A program made the position numbers and the translations under genes. Of a DNA stretch of 64,000 nt, positions 1 through 5,882 are shown piece by piece; the stretch's first letter is position 1; every line of letters begins with the position of its first letter. The stretch comes from Rhodanobacter denitrificans (GTDB lineage Bacteria > Pseudomonadota > Gammaproteobacteria > Xanthomonadales > Rhodanobacteraceae), in contig JAFIHF010000032.1 of NCBI GenBank assembly GCA_017848855.1, forward strand, positions 124,001-188,000. Reading direction: 5' to 3'. The notes under the pieces were generated by a model that was not told where the DNA came from, did not search any database, and saw only the letters and a program-made list of their open reading frames with translations.

Positions 1-338
1 TCGCCGATGTCGTCGTCCAGCATGGCGTCGAAACGGGGCATGGCATCGGCCTGTTCGGCCTCCAGCTCGCGGGCGATCTCCTCGTGCTTGCGCTCCATCA
101 GCTGATGGCGGCGCAGGCGGTCGATCGCGCGGTGTTTCGCGGTGGTCATCAGCCAGGCGCCGGGGTTGTCCGGCACGCCGGTCTGCGGCCACTGTTCCAG
201 CGCGGTCACCAGCGCGTCCTGCGCCAGTTCCTCGGCCAGGCCCACGTCGCGCAGCATGCGCGCGAGCCCGGCGATGATCCGCGCCGATTCGATCCGCCAG
301 ATGGCTTCGATGCTGCGATGGGTGTCGGTCGCCGTCAT
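1..338 (-). CDS. ECF-family RNA polymerase sigma factor, ECF42-like (3' end cut by window)
   Basis: This is the N-terminal part (about 112 residues) of a sigma factor; the rest lies beyond the window start. The start is the ATG at 338, reading MTATDTHRSIEAIWRIESAR. The visible part matches sigma region 2: helices around LARMLRDVGLAEELAQDAL (residues 26-44), then the tryptophan-containing segment NPGAWLMTTAKHRAIDRLRR (residues 59-78), which binds the -10 element in this family. It is last in a minus-strand run after a DGPF protein, a VOC protein and a RibD-like reductase. From family knowledge, ECF42 sigma factors are encoded with DGPF (YCII-like) proteins and carry a long C-terminal extension instead of a dedicated anti-sigma factor; that extension cannot be checked here. 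The ECF42 assignment is therefore by context. Confidence 0.85.
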   Translation of the reverse strand, partial: MTATDTHRSIEAIWRIESARIIAGLARMLRDVGLAEELAQDALVTALEQWPQTGVPDNPGAWLMTTAKHRAIDRLRRHQLMERKHEEIARELEAEQADAMPRFDAMLDDDIG

Positions 339-421
339 GGCGCCCGATCAGACCATCATCGTTTCGTGGCGGCAAGTGGAGCAGCCACGACGCGGAATCC
401 AACGGCGAAGCGCGTCGCGGT

Positions 422-1000
422 CTATCCGCTCTTCAAGGCTCCGGCGGCCTTGTAGGTGCCGAGGATGACGCCGGACGGCATCGCTTTCGTGCCGACGAGC
501 TCGAATGCGCGTGGCGGGGTGCCGTGCGCAAAGAAGCGCTTGCCCGTGCCCAGCAGCACCGGATAGACCACCAGCAGCATGTCGTCCGCCAGCCCGTGTT
601 CGAGCAGCGTCGAGGTCAGCGTGGAGCTGCCCCACAGGATGAGGTCCGGGCCGTCCTGCGACTTGATGCGGCGCACGTCCGCGACGAGGTCCGGCCCCAG
701 CCCCTCGTACGGCCCCCATGCGAGGCTTTCCGGCCGGTGGGTGGCGACGTACTTGGTGGCCGCATTGAGCGCGTCCGCCATCGGGCTGCTCGGCGCCTTG
801 GGCCAGAAGCCCGACCACAGGTCGTAGGTGCGGCGGCCGAGCAGCAGGTCGAAGCGCCCGCCGTGCGCGGCGAAGAGTTCGTCGCGGCCCGCGGGCGTGC
901 GATAGGGCGCGGTCCAGTCGGCGTAGGGGAAGCCGTCTTCGCCGGAGGCCTGGATCACGCCGTCCAGCGAGATGTGTTCCATGATCCTGAGCTTGCGCAT
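422..1000 (-). CDS. Dihydrofolate reductase-like (RibD C-terminal domain) protein
   Basis: A 192-residue single-domain protein of the RibD C-terminal/DHFR-like superfamily, which reduces or binds pterin- or flavin-precursor-like substrates with NADPH. It opens with the typical MRKLRIMEHISLDGVIQ strand and substrate loop, has the LLLGRRTYDLWSGFWP motif near residues 52-67 and the C-terminal nucleotide-binding stretch LILWGSSTLTSTLLEHGLAD near 120-139. These proteins often sit in small stress clusters; the true substrate is unknown. It lies between the VOC gene (31 bp gap) and the sigma-factor gene on the same strand, so all four genes were probably made on one message. There is no signal peptide, so it should be cytoplasmic. 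Confidence 0.85.
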   Translation of the reverse strand: MRKLRIMEHISLDGVIQASGEDGFPYADWTAPYRTPAGRDELFAAHGGRFDLLLGRRTYDLWSGFWPKAPSSPMADALNAATKYVATHRPESLAWGPYEGLGPDLVADVRRIKSQDGPDLILWGSSTLTSTLLEHGLADDMLLVVYPVLLGTGKRFFAHGTPPRAFELVGTKAMPSGVILGTYKAAGALKSG

Positions 1001-1030
1001 GGCAGTCTCCGTTGTCGGGGAAATGGGTCG

Positions 1031-1447
1031 TCACTGCGCAGGCGGACAGTTGACCATCCACGGCACCCCGTAGCGGTCCACCAGCATGCCGAAACGCGCG
1101 GACCAGAACGTCTCGCCGATCGGCATCTCCACCTTGCCGCCTTCGACCAGCGCGTTGAAGATGCGCTCGGCCTCCGCCGGCGTATCGACCTGGATCGAGA
1201 CCGAACAGCCATGGATCGGCTTGTACGGACCCATCGACGACATCGCGTCCGAGGCCATCAGCATCTGGTCGCCCACTTCCAGCCGGACGTGCATCACTTT
1301 GTCGCGCATCTCCGGCGGTATCTGCATCTCCGGTGGCGCCTCGCTGAAGCGCGAGAGTTGGGCGATCTTGCCGCCGAGGCAGCGGGCGTAGAACTCGAAG
1401 GCTGCTTCGGCATTGCCGTCGAGGATGAGGTAGGCGACGAGTTGCAT
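1031..1447 (-). CDS. VOC-superfamily (PhnB/3-demethylubiquinone-9 methyltransferase-like) protein
   Basis: 138 residues forming one VOC (glyoxalase/bleomycin-resistance fold) protein of the PhnB-like subfamily. It starts MQLVAYLILDGNAEAAFEFY, has an internal MHVRLEVGDQMLMASDA strand pair near residues 52-68, and closes with FGMLVDRYGVPWMVNCPP, the usual PhnB ending. Metal ligands of glyoxalases are not conserved in this subfamily, so no reaction can be named. It sits 28 bp downstream of the DGPF gene and 30 bp upstream of the RibD-like gene. The trio of DGPF, VOC and sigma factor recurs in ECF42 loci, which suggests joint expression under the neighbouring sigma factor. Confidence 0.87.
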   Translation of the reverse strand: MQLVAYLILDGNAEAAFEFYARCLGGKIAQLSRFSEAPPEMQIPPEMRDKVMHVRLEVGDQMLMASDAMSSMGPYKPIHGCSVSIQVDTPAEAERIFNALVEGGKVEMPIGETFWSARFGMLVDRYGVPWMVNCPPAQ

Positions 1448-1475
1448 GGCGGTTCTCCGTGGGTTGAACAGCGGA

Positions 1476-1895
1476 TCAATGACGCTGGTCGATCTGCGCG
1501 CGCAGGCGTTCTTCCCGCGCGCGCAGTTCGGGCGTGAGCGTGTCGCCGAAGTCCTCGGCCTCGTACAGCGGGCGAATCTCCACCTCGGTGCCGCCGTCGA
1601 ACGGGGCGCGCTTCAGCCACTCGATCGCCTCGGCCAGCGACTTCACCTGCCACAGCCAGAAGCCGGCGACCAGTTCCTTGCTCTCGGCGAACGGGCCGTC
1701 GATCACCGTGCGCTGCTTGCCGTCGAAGCGCACGCGCGCGCCGCTGGAACTGGGCTTCAGCCCGTCGCCGGCCAGCATCACGCCAGCCTTCACCAGCTCC
1801 TCGTTGTACTTGCCCATCGCCTCGAACAGCGCGGTGTCCGGCAGCACGCCGGCTTCGCTGTCGCGGTCCGCCTTGACTATCACCATGCATCGCAT
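1476..1895 (-). CDS. YCII-related DGPF-domain protein
   Basis: 139-residue protein of the YCII/DGPF family. It starts MRCMVIVKADRDSEAGVLP, carries the diagnostic IDGPFAESKELVAGFWLWQV (residues 65-84) and ends in a charged helix. The family has a ferredoxin-like fold; members near ECF42 sigma factors are the reported main targets of those factors, but their biochemical role is unknown. It is the first gene of the minus-strand cassette and lies about 50 bp downstream of a promoter-like pair TGTCGA/CGTC. Start ATG 1895 matches the family N-terminus; ATG 1886 is an in-frame alternative. Confidence 0.9.
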   Translation of the reverse strand: MRCMVIVKADRDSEAGVLPDTALFEAMGKYNEELVKAGVMLAGDGLKPSSSGARVRFDGKQRTVIDGPFAESKELVAGFWLWQVKSLAEAIEWLKRAPFDGGTEVEIRPLYEAEDFGDTLTPELRAREERLRAQIDQRH

Positions 1896-1950
1896 CGTCG
1901 TCTCTCCGGTAGGGCGGGGCGGGTGGCCCCGGTGGCGTTCTCATCGGTGC

Positions 1951-1977
1951 GACGAACGGCGATGTGCGGGATCGACA
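1951..1977 (-). promoter_or_regulatory. Candidate ECF42-type promoter of the DGPF cassette
   Basis: On the minus strand TGTCGA (1977-1972) is followed by a 17-bp spacer and CGTC (1954-1951). From memory, ECF42 target promoters have TGTCGA at -35 and CGA/TC at -10, directly upstream of DGPF genes, and this pair fits in sequence, spacing and place (about 55 bp before the DGPF start). If correct, the sigma factor at the end of the cassette is autoregulated. Confidence 0.6.
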
Positions 1978-2160
1978 TCGGGCGGGCGGATTTTTTTGCG
2001 ACCACCATCCTTGGCGGTCGCCCTGCGGGCCATCGCCGACGCGATGTCATGTCGCTCCCGGCGATTTTTTGCGGTGGGCCGCACCCGCCATGACGCGCCC
2101 TCGACATCGCGGCGCAGGCGCGGGAGTAGGCTGGGCGCTCCGCATCGGGAGGGTCGCCTC

Positions 2161-2967
2161 ATGTCGCGTCGAATCCGCAAGCTGCTGATCGTGCTGGTCG
2201 CGTCACTGTTGCCCGGCCTGGCCGTCGCCGCGCCAGCCCCCGCGTCGTCCACCAGTGCGGCCGCCTTGCAGCAGGCCGTGGACGGCAGCTGGCGTTCCGC
2301 CGCGAACAAGGCGCGCGACCGCTACCGCCACCCGGTCGAGACGCTGCAGTTCTTCGGCATTCGCCCGGACATGACCGTGGTGGAGCTGGCGCCGGGCGGC
2401 GGCTGGTATACCGAGATCCTCGCGCCGTTCCTGCGCGAGCACGGCCATCTGGTCGAGGCGCCGTCGCCGTCGCCTGCGTTCATGAAACGGATGCAGGCCG
2501 ATCCGGCGGTGTTCGGCCACTTCGCGCAGGTGCTGCCGTTCAAGCCGCCGGCGCAGGTCGCGCTCGGCGCGCCGGGTTCGGCCGACATGGTGCTCACCTT
2601 CCGCAACACCCACGACTGGCTCAACCGCAACCCCGAGGCGCTGGCTGCGGTGTTCAAGGCCGCCTACGACGTGCTCAAGCCCGGCGGCGTGTTCGGCATC
2701 ACCGAGCACCGCGCCCGGCCGTTCGCCGATGCGCAGGAAAGCAGCAAGGCGCTGCACCGCCTGCCCGAGGACTACCTGATCGAGCTGGGCCTGAAGACCG
2801 GCTTCCGCCTCGGCGGCGTGTCCCAGGTCAACGCGAACCCGAAGGACCCCGAGGACATCAACATCCACCACCTGCCGCCCGACCTCGCCGGCCCGGCGGG
2901 CGAACACGCGGCGATGCAGGCGATCGGCGAGTCGGACCGGATGACGCTGCGCTTCGTGAAGCCTTGA
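2161..2967 (+). CDS. Exported class I SAM-dependent methyltransferase-like protein
   Basis: 268 residues. An N-terminal signal peptide (positive start MSRRIRKLL, hydrophobic core, cleavage expected after LAVAA near residue 24) sends it to the periplasm. A short helical linker is followed by a Rossmann methyltransferase fold: motif I is MTVVELAPGGGWYTEIL (about residues 68-84), and a later strand-turn ADMVLTFRNTHDW and LKPGGVFGITEHR resemble post-I and motif IV regions. Exported relatives exist in many Proteobacteria with unknown substrates; SAM availability in the periplasm is unclear, so activity is uncertain. ATG 2161 is chosen because the signal peptide starts there; the open frame extends upstream without any conserved sequence. 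It stands alone, convergent with smpB. Confidence 0.85.
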   Translation: MSRRIRKLLIVLVASLLPGLAVAAPAPASSTSAAALQQAVDGSWRSAANKARDRYRHPVETLQFFGIRPDMTVVELAPGGGWYTEILAPFLREHGHLVEAPSPSPAFMKRMQADPAVFGHFAQVLPFKPPAQVALGAPGSADMVLTFRNTHDWLNRNPEALAAVFKAAYDVLKPGGVFGITEHRARPFADAQESSKALHRLPEDYLIELGLKTGFRLGGVSQVNANPKDPEDINIHHLPPDLAGPAGEHAAMQAIGESDRMTLRFVKP

Positions 2968-3013
2968 GGCCGGCGATGTGGAGTCGGCGTAGCGCGCGCG
3001 GCTCCGCGCGTCG

Positions 3014-3508
3014 TCAGGACGCGCGGTTGTGCGAGCGCATGGTGCGCTGCTTCTCGATCTGCCAGTCGCGCTGCTTCTCGGTGTCGCGCTTGTCGTGCTC
3101 CTGCTTGCCGCGCGCCAGGCCGACTTCCACCTTGACCTTGCCGTTCTTCCAGTACATCGCGGTGGGCACCAGGGTGTAGCCCTTGCGCTCCACCGCGCCG
3201 ATCAGCTGGTCGATCTCCTTGCGGTGCAGGAGCAGCTTGCGCGTGCGGCGGTCCTCGGCGATCACGTGGGTGGAAGCGCTGATCAGCGGCGGGATCGAGG
3301 CGCCGACCAGGAAGATCTCGCCCTTGATCACGATCGCGTAGCCGTCGCCGAAGTTGATCCGCCCCGCGCGCAGCGCCTTCAGTTCCCAGCCCTGCAGCGC
3401 GATGCCGGCCTCGTAGCGCTGGTCGATGTGGTACTCGAAGCGCGCGCGCTTGTTCAGCGCGATGGTGCCGGTGCCCTTGGTGGTGTCCTTGTCCTTGCTC
3501 TTGGCCAT
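3014..3508 (-). CDS. smpB: SsrA-binding protein SmpB
   Basis: 164-residue tmRNA-binding protein of trans-translation: with SsrA RNA it rescues stalled ribosomes and tags the unfinished peptide. After a short basic lead, the conserved core begins ALNKRARFEYHIDQRYEAG (about residues 17-35), with GWELKALRAGRINFGDGYA and the C-terminal basic tail DKRDTEKQRDWQIEKQ that enters the ribosomal A site. The frame continues upstream to 3556, but ATG 3508 (MAKSKDKDTTKG) matches family length and is preceded by GCGGAC. It is divergent from ratA, the usual arrangement in beta- and gammaproteobacteria. Confidence 0.96.
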   Translation of the reverse strand: MAKSKDKDTTKGTGTIALNKRARFEYHIDQRYEAGIALQGWELKALRAGRINFGDGYAIVIKGEIFLVGASIPPLISASTHVIAEDRRTRKLLLHRKEIDQLIGAVERKGYTLVPTAMYWKNGKVKVEVGLARGKQEHDKRDTEKQRDWQIEKQRTMRSHNRAS

Positions 3509-3577
3509 GTCCGCTAAACTTCGGGCCTCTGGGCGGCCGCGTTGCCTGTCGCCCATCGAAGCGACGCGCTCTTCTTA

Positions 3578-3632
3578 AAGTACATCCAGGAATGGATGCC
3601 CGTTTGATCTTCGCATTCAGGGACGAATGCAA
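3578..3632 (-). repeat. Dispersed two-hairpin repeat, degenerate copy
   Basis: A diverged copy of the repeat found at 24997, 30497, 30553, 62164 and 62229. The conserved linker with its CCCGTTTGATCTTCGC core and the GCATTC...GAATGC hairpin are intact; the second palindrome (GGCCATGGATGGCC in other copies) is degraded to a GGAATGGATGCC-like form. It lies between smpB and ratA and contains ATG 3592, a false in-frame start for ratA. Confidence 0.75.
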
Positions 3633-3642
3633 AGGACATATT

Positions 3643-4074
3643 GTGATCGAGATACGCCGCAGCGCGCTGGTGCGCCACACGCCGGAACAGATGTTCGATC
3701 TGGTCGACGGGGTGGAAGCATACCCAAAGCGCTTCCCCTGGTGCTCGTCGGCCACCGTGATCGAGCGCGCCGACAACGTGCTGGTGGCGCGGCTCGACCT
3801 GCATTTCGCGGGCCTCAAGCACAGCTTCACCACGCGCAACACCGCCGAGCGGCCGCGGCGCATCGACATCCGCCTGGTCGACGGCCCGTTTCGCTCGCTG
3901 GACGGCCTGTGGAGCTTCACCGCGTTGGGCGAGGACGGCTGCAAGGTGGCGCTGGAGCTGGACTTCGACTACGCGGGGAGGATCGGCGGCAGCGTGCTCA
4001 AGCTCGGTTTCCAGGGCCTCGCCAACCGCATGGTGGACGATTTCTGCCGCGCCGCGGACCAGCTGTATGGCTGA
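3643..4074 (+). CDS. ratA: RatA-like START/COQ10-domain protein
   Basis: 143-residue single-domain protein of the polyketide cyclase/START superfamily (RatA/Coq10). In E. coli RatA was described as a 70S-association inhibitor; homologues may bind quinones, so the cellular role is debated. The core is ALVRHTPEQMFDLVDGVEAYP, then FTTRNTAERPRRIDIRLVDG and the C-terminal helix GFQGLANRMVDDFCRAADQL. The likely start is GTG 3643, preceded by AAAGGA at 3631. The upstream ATG 3592 would add MDARLIFAFRDECKGHI, which comes from a dispersed repeat and is absent in the family. It overlaps rnfH by 8 bp. Confidence 0.9.
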   Translation: MIEIRRSALVRHTPEQMFDLVDGVEAYPKRFPWCSSATVIERADNVLVARLDLHFAGLKHSFTTRNTAERPRRIDIRLVDGPFRSLDGLWSFTALGEDGCKVALELDFDYAGRIGGSVLKLGFQGLANRMVDDFCRAADQLYG

Positions 4075-4351
4075 GCCGGCGATCGCGGTGGAAGTGCTGC
4101 ACGCCGGCGTGCAAGGTGTGTGGCGCCGTCGCGTTGTGCTGCCGGTCGGCAGCACCGCGCTGCAGGCGGTGGAGGCCGCGGGAGGCTTGAGGGAACTGCC
4201 GGCGGAAGTGCTGGAACCGCTGCGGCTGGGCATCCATGCGCGCCGGATCGAAGCGGACCAAGTGCTGCGCGACGGCGACCGGGTGGAAATCTACCGGCCG
4301 CTGGCGCTGGATCCGATGGCCGCACGCCGGCGCCGCGCCGGCAAGGGCTGA
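4067..4351 (+). CDS. rnfH: RnfH-family ubiquitin-fold protein (RatB/YfjF)
   Basis: 94-residue beta-grasp protein of the RnfH/UPF0125 family, usually next to ratA. Typical features are AIAVEVLHAG near the start, the central LRLGIHARRIEADQVLRDGDRVEIYRPL segment seen here from about residue 53 (DRVEIYRPL is the strongest signature), and a short basic tail RRRRAGKG. Function is unknown; the fold resembles MoaD/ThiS but lacks their C-terminal GG activation motif. The ATG at 4067 lies inside the end of ratA, implying translational coupling. Its stop TGA (4349-4351) donates its last base to a 20-bp inverted repeat. Confidence 0.9.
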   Translation: MAEPAIAVEVLHAGVQGVWRRRVVLPVGSTALQAVEAAGGLRELPAEVLEPLRLGIHARRIEADQVLRDGDRVEIYRPLALDPMAARRRRAGKG

Positions 4352-4618
4352 GAGCCTGTTCACGATCTCCGCATAGCCCGCGTTGCCTTGCCGTGGCCGT
4401 CAGGTGGTGGCGCGTGGCGCAGCGCCTGCCTGGCTGGCAGGTCAAGCCGCGCGCTGCCGCATGGCGGCCACGGCAAGGCAACCCGCAGGGCCGGGGCTGT
4501 TTGCCCGCATTCCTGCGTCATCACTCAGTCGTGGACGGACGTCCACTCCTTCGTTCTTCCTTGGCCTGCGCGCAAACAGCCCCCGGCGCGGGCCATGTGG
4601 AGATCGTGAACAGGCTCT
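4351..4618. repeat. MITE-like element with 20-bp perfect terminal inverted repeats
   Basis: The termini 4351-4370 (AGAGCCTGTTCACGATCTCC) and 4599-4618 are exact reverse complements. Inside are nested inverted repeats: TTGCCTTGCCGTGGCC (from 4384) pairs with GGCCACGGCAAGGCAA near 4466-4481, and GGGGCTGTTTGC (about 4495) pairs with GCAAACAGCCCC near 4573. It fills the whole gap between convergent rnfH and bamE, and no convincing coding frame is present. No clear target-site duplication is visible. It may be a non-autonomous mobile element or a large structured terminator region. Confidence 0.75.
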
Positions 4619-4625
4619 ATACGCG

Positions 4626-5090
4626 TCAGTGGTTGTTGCTGCCGGCATCGCCGCCGGAATCCTTGTCGTCCTTGCCCTTGATGTCCTTGTCGCCCTTCGC
4701 CTCGTCGACCGGGTAGTCGACGTGGTACTTCTTGCTCTCCTTGAGCAGGTTCTTGTTGTTCTCCAGGAACGGGCTGCCCTCGACCCGCGCCAGCGTGTCG
4801 TTGTCGAAGTACAGGCTCATCGTGCTGACCTGCATCGGGCCGCCGCGGTGCGAGTAGGTGGAGACGTAGTCCCAGCGGCTCTGGTCGAACGGCGTGGACA
4901 CCGACGGCGTGCCCACCAGCAGCAGCACCTGGCGCTTGGTCAGGCCGGGCTTGAGCTGATCTACCGCCTTCTGGTCGATGGTCTTGTCGAGCAGGTTGCC
5001 CTGGCGCACGTCCGGCGTGTAGACCAGATGGCAGCCGGAAACGGCAAGCGCCAGCAAGGCGACAACCGGCAGGGAAATCAGCTTTGGCAT
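4626..5090 (-). CDS. bamE: Outer membrane assembly lipoprotein BamE (SmpA/OmlA)
   Basis: 154-residue lipoprotein of the BAM complex, which inserts beta-barrel proteins in the outer membrane. The signal peptide MPKLISLPVVALLALAVSGC ends in the lipobox VSGC, with Cys20 as lipidated residue. The SmpA/OmlA domain follows: GNLLDKTIDQKAVDQLKPGL, then TKRQVLLLVGTPSVSTPFD and WDYVSTYSHRGG, the family signatures. The last 35 residues are a charged, low-complexity tail (DKDIKGKDDKDSGGDAGS) longer than in E. coli. It is divergent from fur with 79 bp between starts, the order known from Xanthomonas and Pseudomonas (omlA-fur). Confidence 0.95.
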   Translation of the reverse strand: MPKLISLPVVALLALAVSGCHLVYTPDVRQGNLLDKTIDQKAVDQLKPGLTKRQVLLLVGTPSVSTPFDQSRWDYVSTYSHRGGPMQVSTMSLYFDNDTLARVEGSPFLENNKNLLKESKKYHVDYPVDEAKGDKDIKGKDDKDSGGDAGSNNH

Positions 5091-5169
5091 GCGTGCTGCG
5101 TCCAGATCGTGAAGGTGTCGGATGATACACTACCGGTTCGACCGCGCCGCGCCGGCTGGAGGTACCGCG

Positions 5170-5592
5170 ATGGAACAGGAAACCCAGGAACTGCGCCGGG
5201 TCGGTCTCAAGGTGACCCACCCGCGCATGCGCATCCTGCAGATCTTCGACGAGGAGGAGAGCAAGCACCTCACCGCCGAGGACGTCTACAAGCTGCTGCT
5301 CGCCCACCAGGAAGACATCGGCCTGGCGACGGTGTACCGCGTGCTGACCCAGTTCGAGGCCGCGGGCATCCTCGTCAAGCACAACTTCGAGGGCGGCCAG
5401 GCCGTCTACGAGCTCGACCGCGGCCGTCACCACGACCACATGATCGACGTGGACAGCGGCAAGGTGATCGAGTTCGTCAGCGAGGAGATCGAGCGCCTGC
5501 AGCACGAGATCGCCGCCCGCCACGGCTACGTGATCGAGGACCACAGCCTGGTGCTGTACGTGCGCCCCAGGCAGCGCACGCGCAAGGGCTGA
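5170..5592 (+). CDS. fur: Ferric uptake regulator Fur
   Basis: 140-residue iron-responsive repressor. The winged-helix DNA-binding domain covers about residues 1-85 (ELRRVGLKVTHPRMRILQIF, TAEDVYKLLL, IGLATVYRVLTQFEAAGIL). The metal/dimerisation part has HHDHMIDVDSGKVIEF near residue 87, then IAARHGYVIEDHSLVLYVRP. The CxxC zinc site of E. coli Fur is missing (DVDS instead), as in Pseudomonas-type Fur, so structural metal binding relies on the His/Glu site. ATG 5170 has TGGAGG at 5157-5162; the upstream ATG 5122 would add unrelated residues. Expressed divergently from bamE. Confidence 0.96.
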   Translation: MEQETQELRRVGLKVTHPRMRILQIFDEEESKHLTAEDVYKLLLAHQEDIGLATVYRVLTQFEAAGILVKHNFEGGQAVYELDRGRHHDHMIDVDSGKVIEFVSEEIERLQHEIAARHGYVIEDHSLVLYVRPRQRTRKG

Positions 5593-5633
5593 ACCCGGCG
5601 GCCCGGGCAGGCGTCGAAGCGCGATTCGCGGGC

Positions 5634-5675
5634 GCAAAAAAATCGCGAGGAAGGACTCCTGTCCACCTCGCGATT
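5634..5675 (-). terminator. Rho-independent terminator (minus strand)
   Basis: On the minus strand AATCGCGAGG (5675-5666) pairs with CCTCGCGATT (5650-5641), followed by a run of T (5642-5636). The loop itself can fold as GGAC-AGGA-GTCC. It would end transcripts from the kinase gene or from the candidate small RNA. Confidence 0.8.
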
Positions 5676-5836
5676 GCCTCGGTACCTGACTGGACGTCCG
5701 GCAGGGGCGAGTTGCTCGCTCGGGCCGTGCGCGTCCAAGGTAACGACCAGATGGCGTCCTGCCATCTCTCCGGAGTCGCCGTCCCCACGAGGACTCCGGT
5801 ACGCCATCTCACGATGGCGGCTCCCCCACATCGATG
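5634..5836 (-). ncRNA. Candidate structured small RNA with nine GGA motifs
   Basis: No gene is seen in this 290-bp gap, but its minus strand is rich in hairpins. In transcript order these are GCCATC/GATGGC (5818-5803), CCGGAGTC/GACTCCGG (5799-5770), AGATGGC/GCCATCT with an AGGAC loop (5767-5749), GCGAG/CTCGC (5719-5707), and a terminator. The strand has nine GGA trinucleotides, two of them inside hairpin loops, as in CsrA/RsmA-titrating RNAs. The 5' end is a guess based on the palindrome just upstream. It may also be a long 3' UTR of the kinase gene, whose stop is only about 50 bp upstream. Confidence 0.5.
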
Positions 5837-5840
5837 AATG

Positions 5841-5864
5841 GATCGTAACGAAGCCTTTACGATC
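5841..5864. promoter_or_regulatory. 8-bp inverted repeat upstream of the candidate small RNA
   Basis: GATCGTAA (5841-5848), spacer of 8 bp, TTACGATC (5857-5864), a perfect dyad. Size and symmetry suit a dimeric regulator such as a NarL/LuxR-type response regulator; GacA sites upstream of Rsm RNAs have a comparable TGTAAG-N6-CTTACA layout. The partner protein is not identified; the adjacent two-component regulator is one candidate. Confidence 0.45.
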
Positions 5865-5882
5865 TGGATATCGGAAAATTTC

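Noticed and set aside
5101-5170. Fur box in the bamE-fur gap
   Set aside because: No GATAATGATAATCATTATC-like 19-mer; only a TACACT -10-like box is seen.
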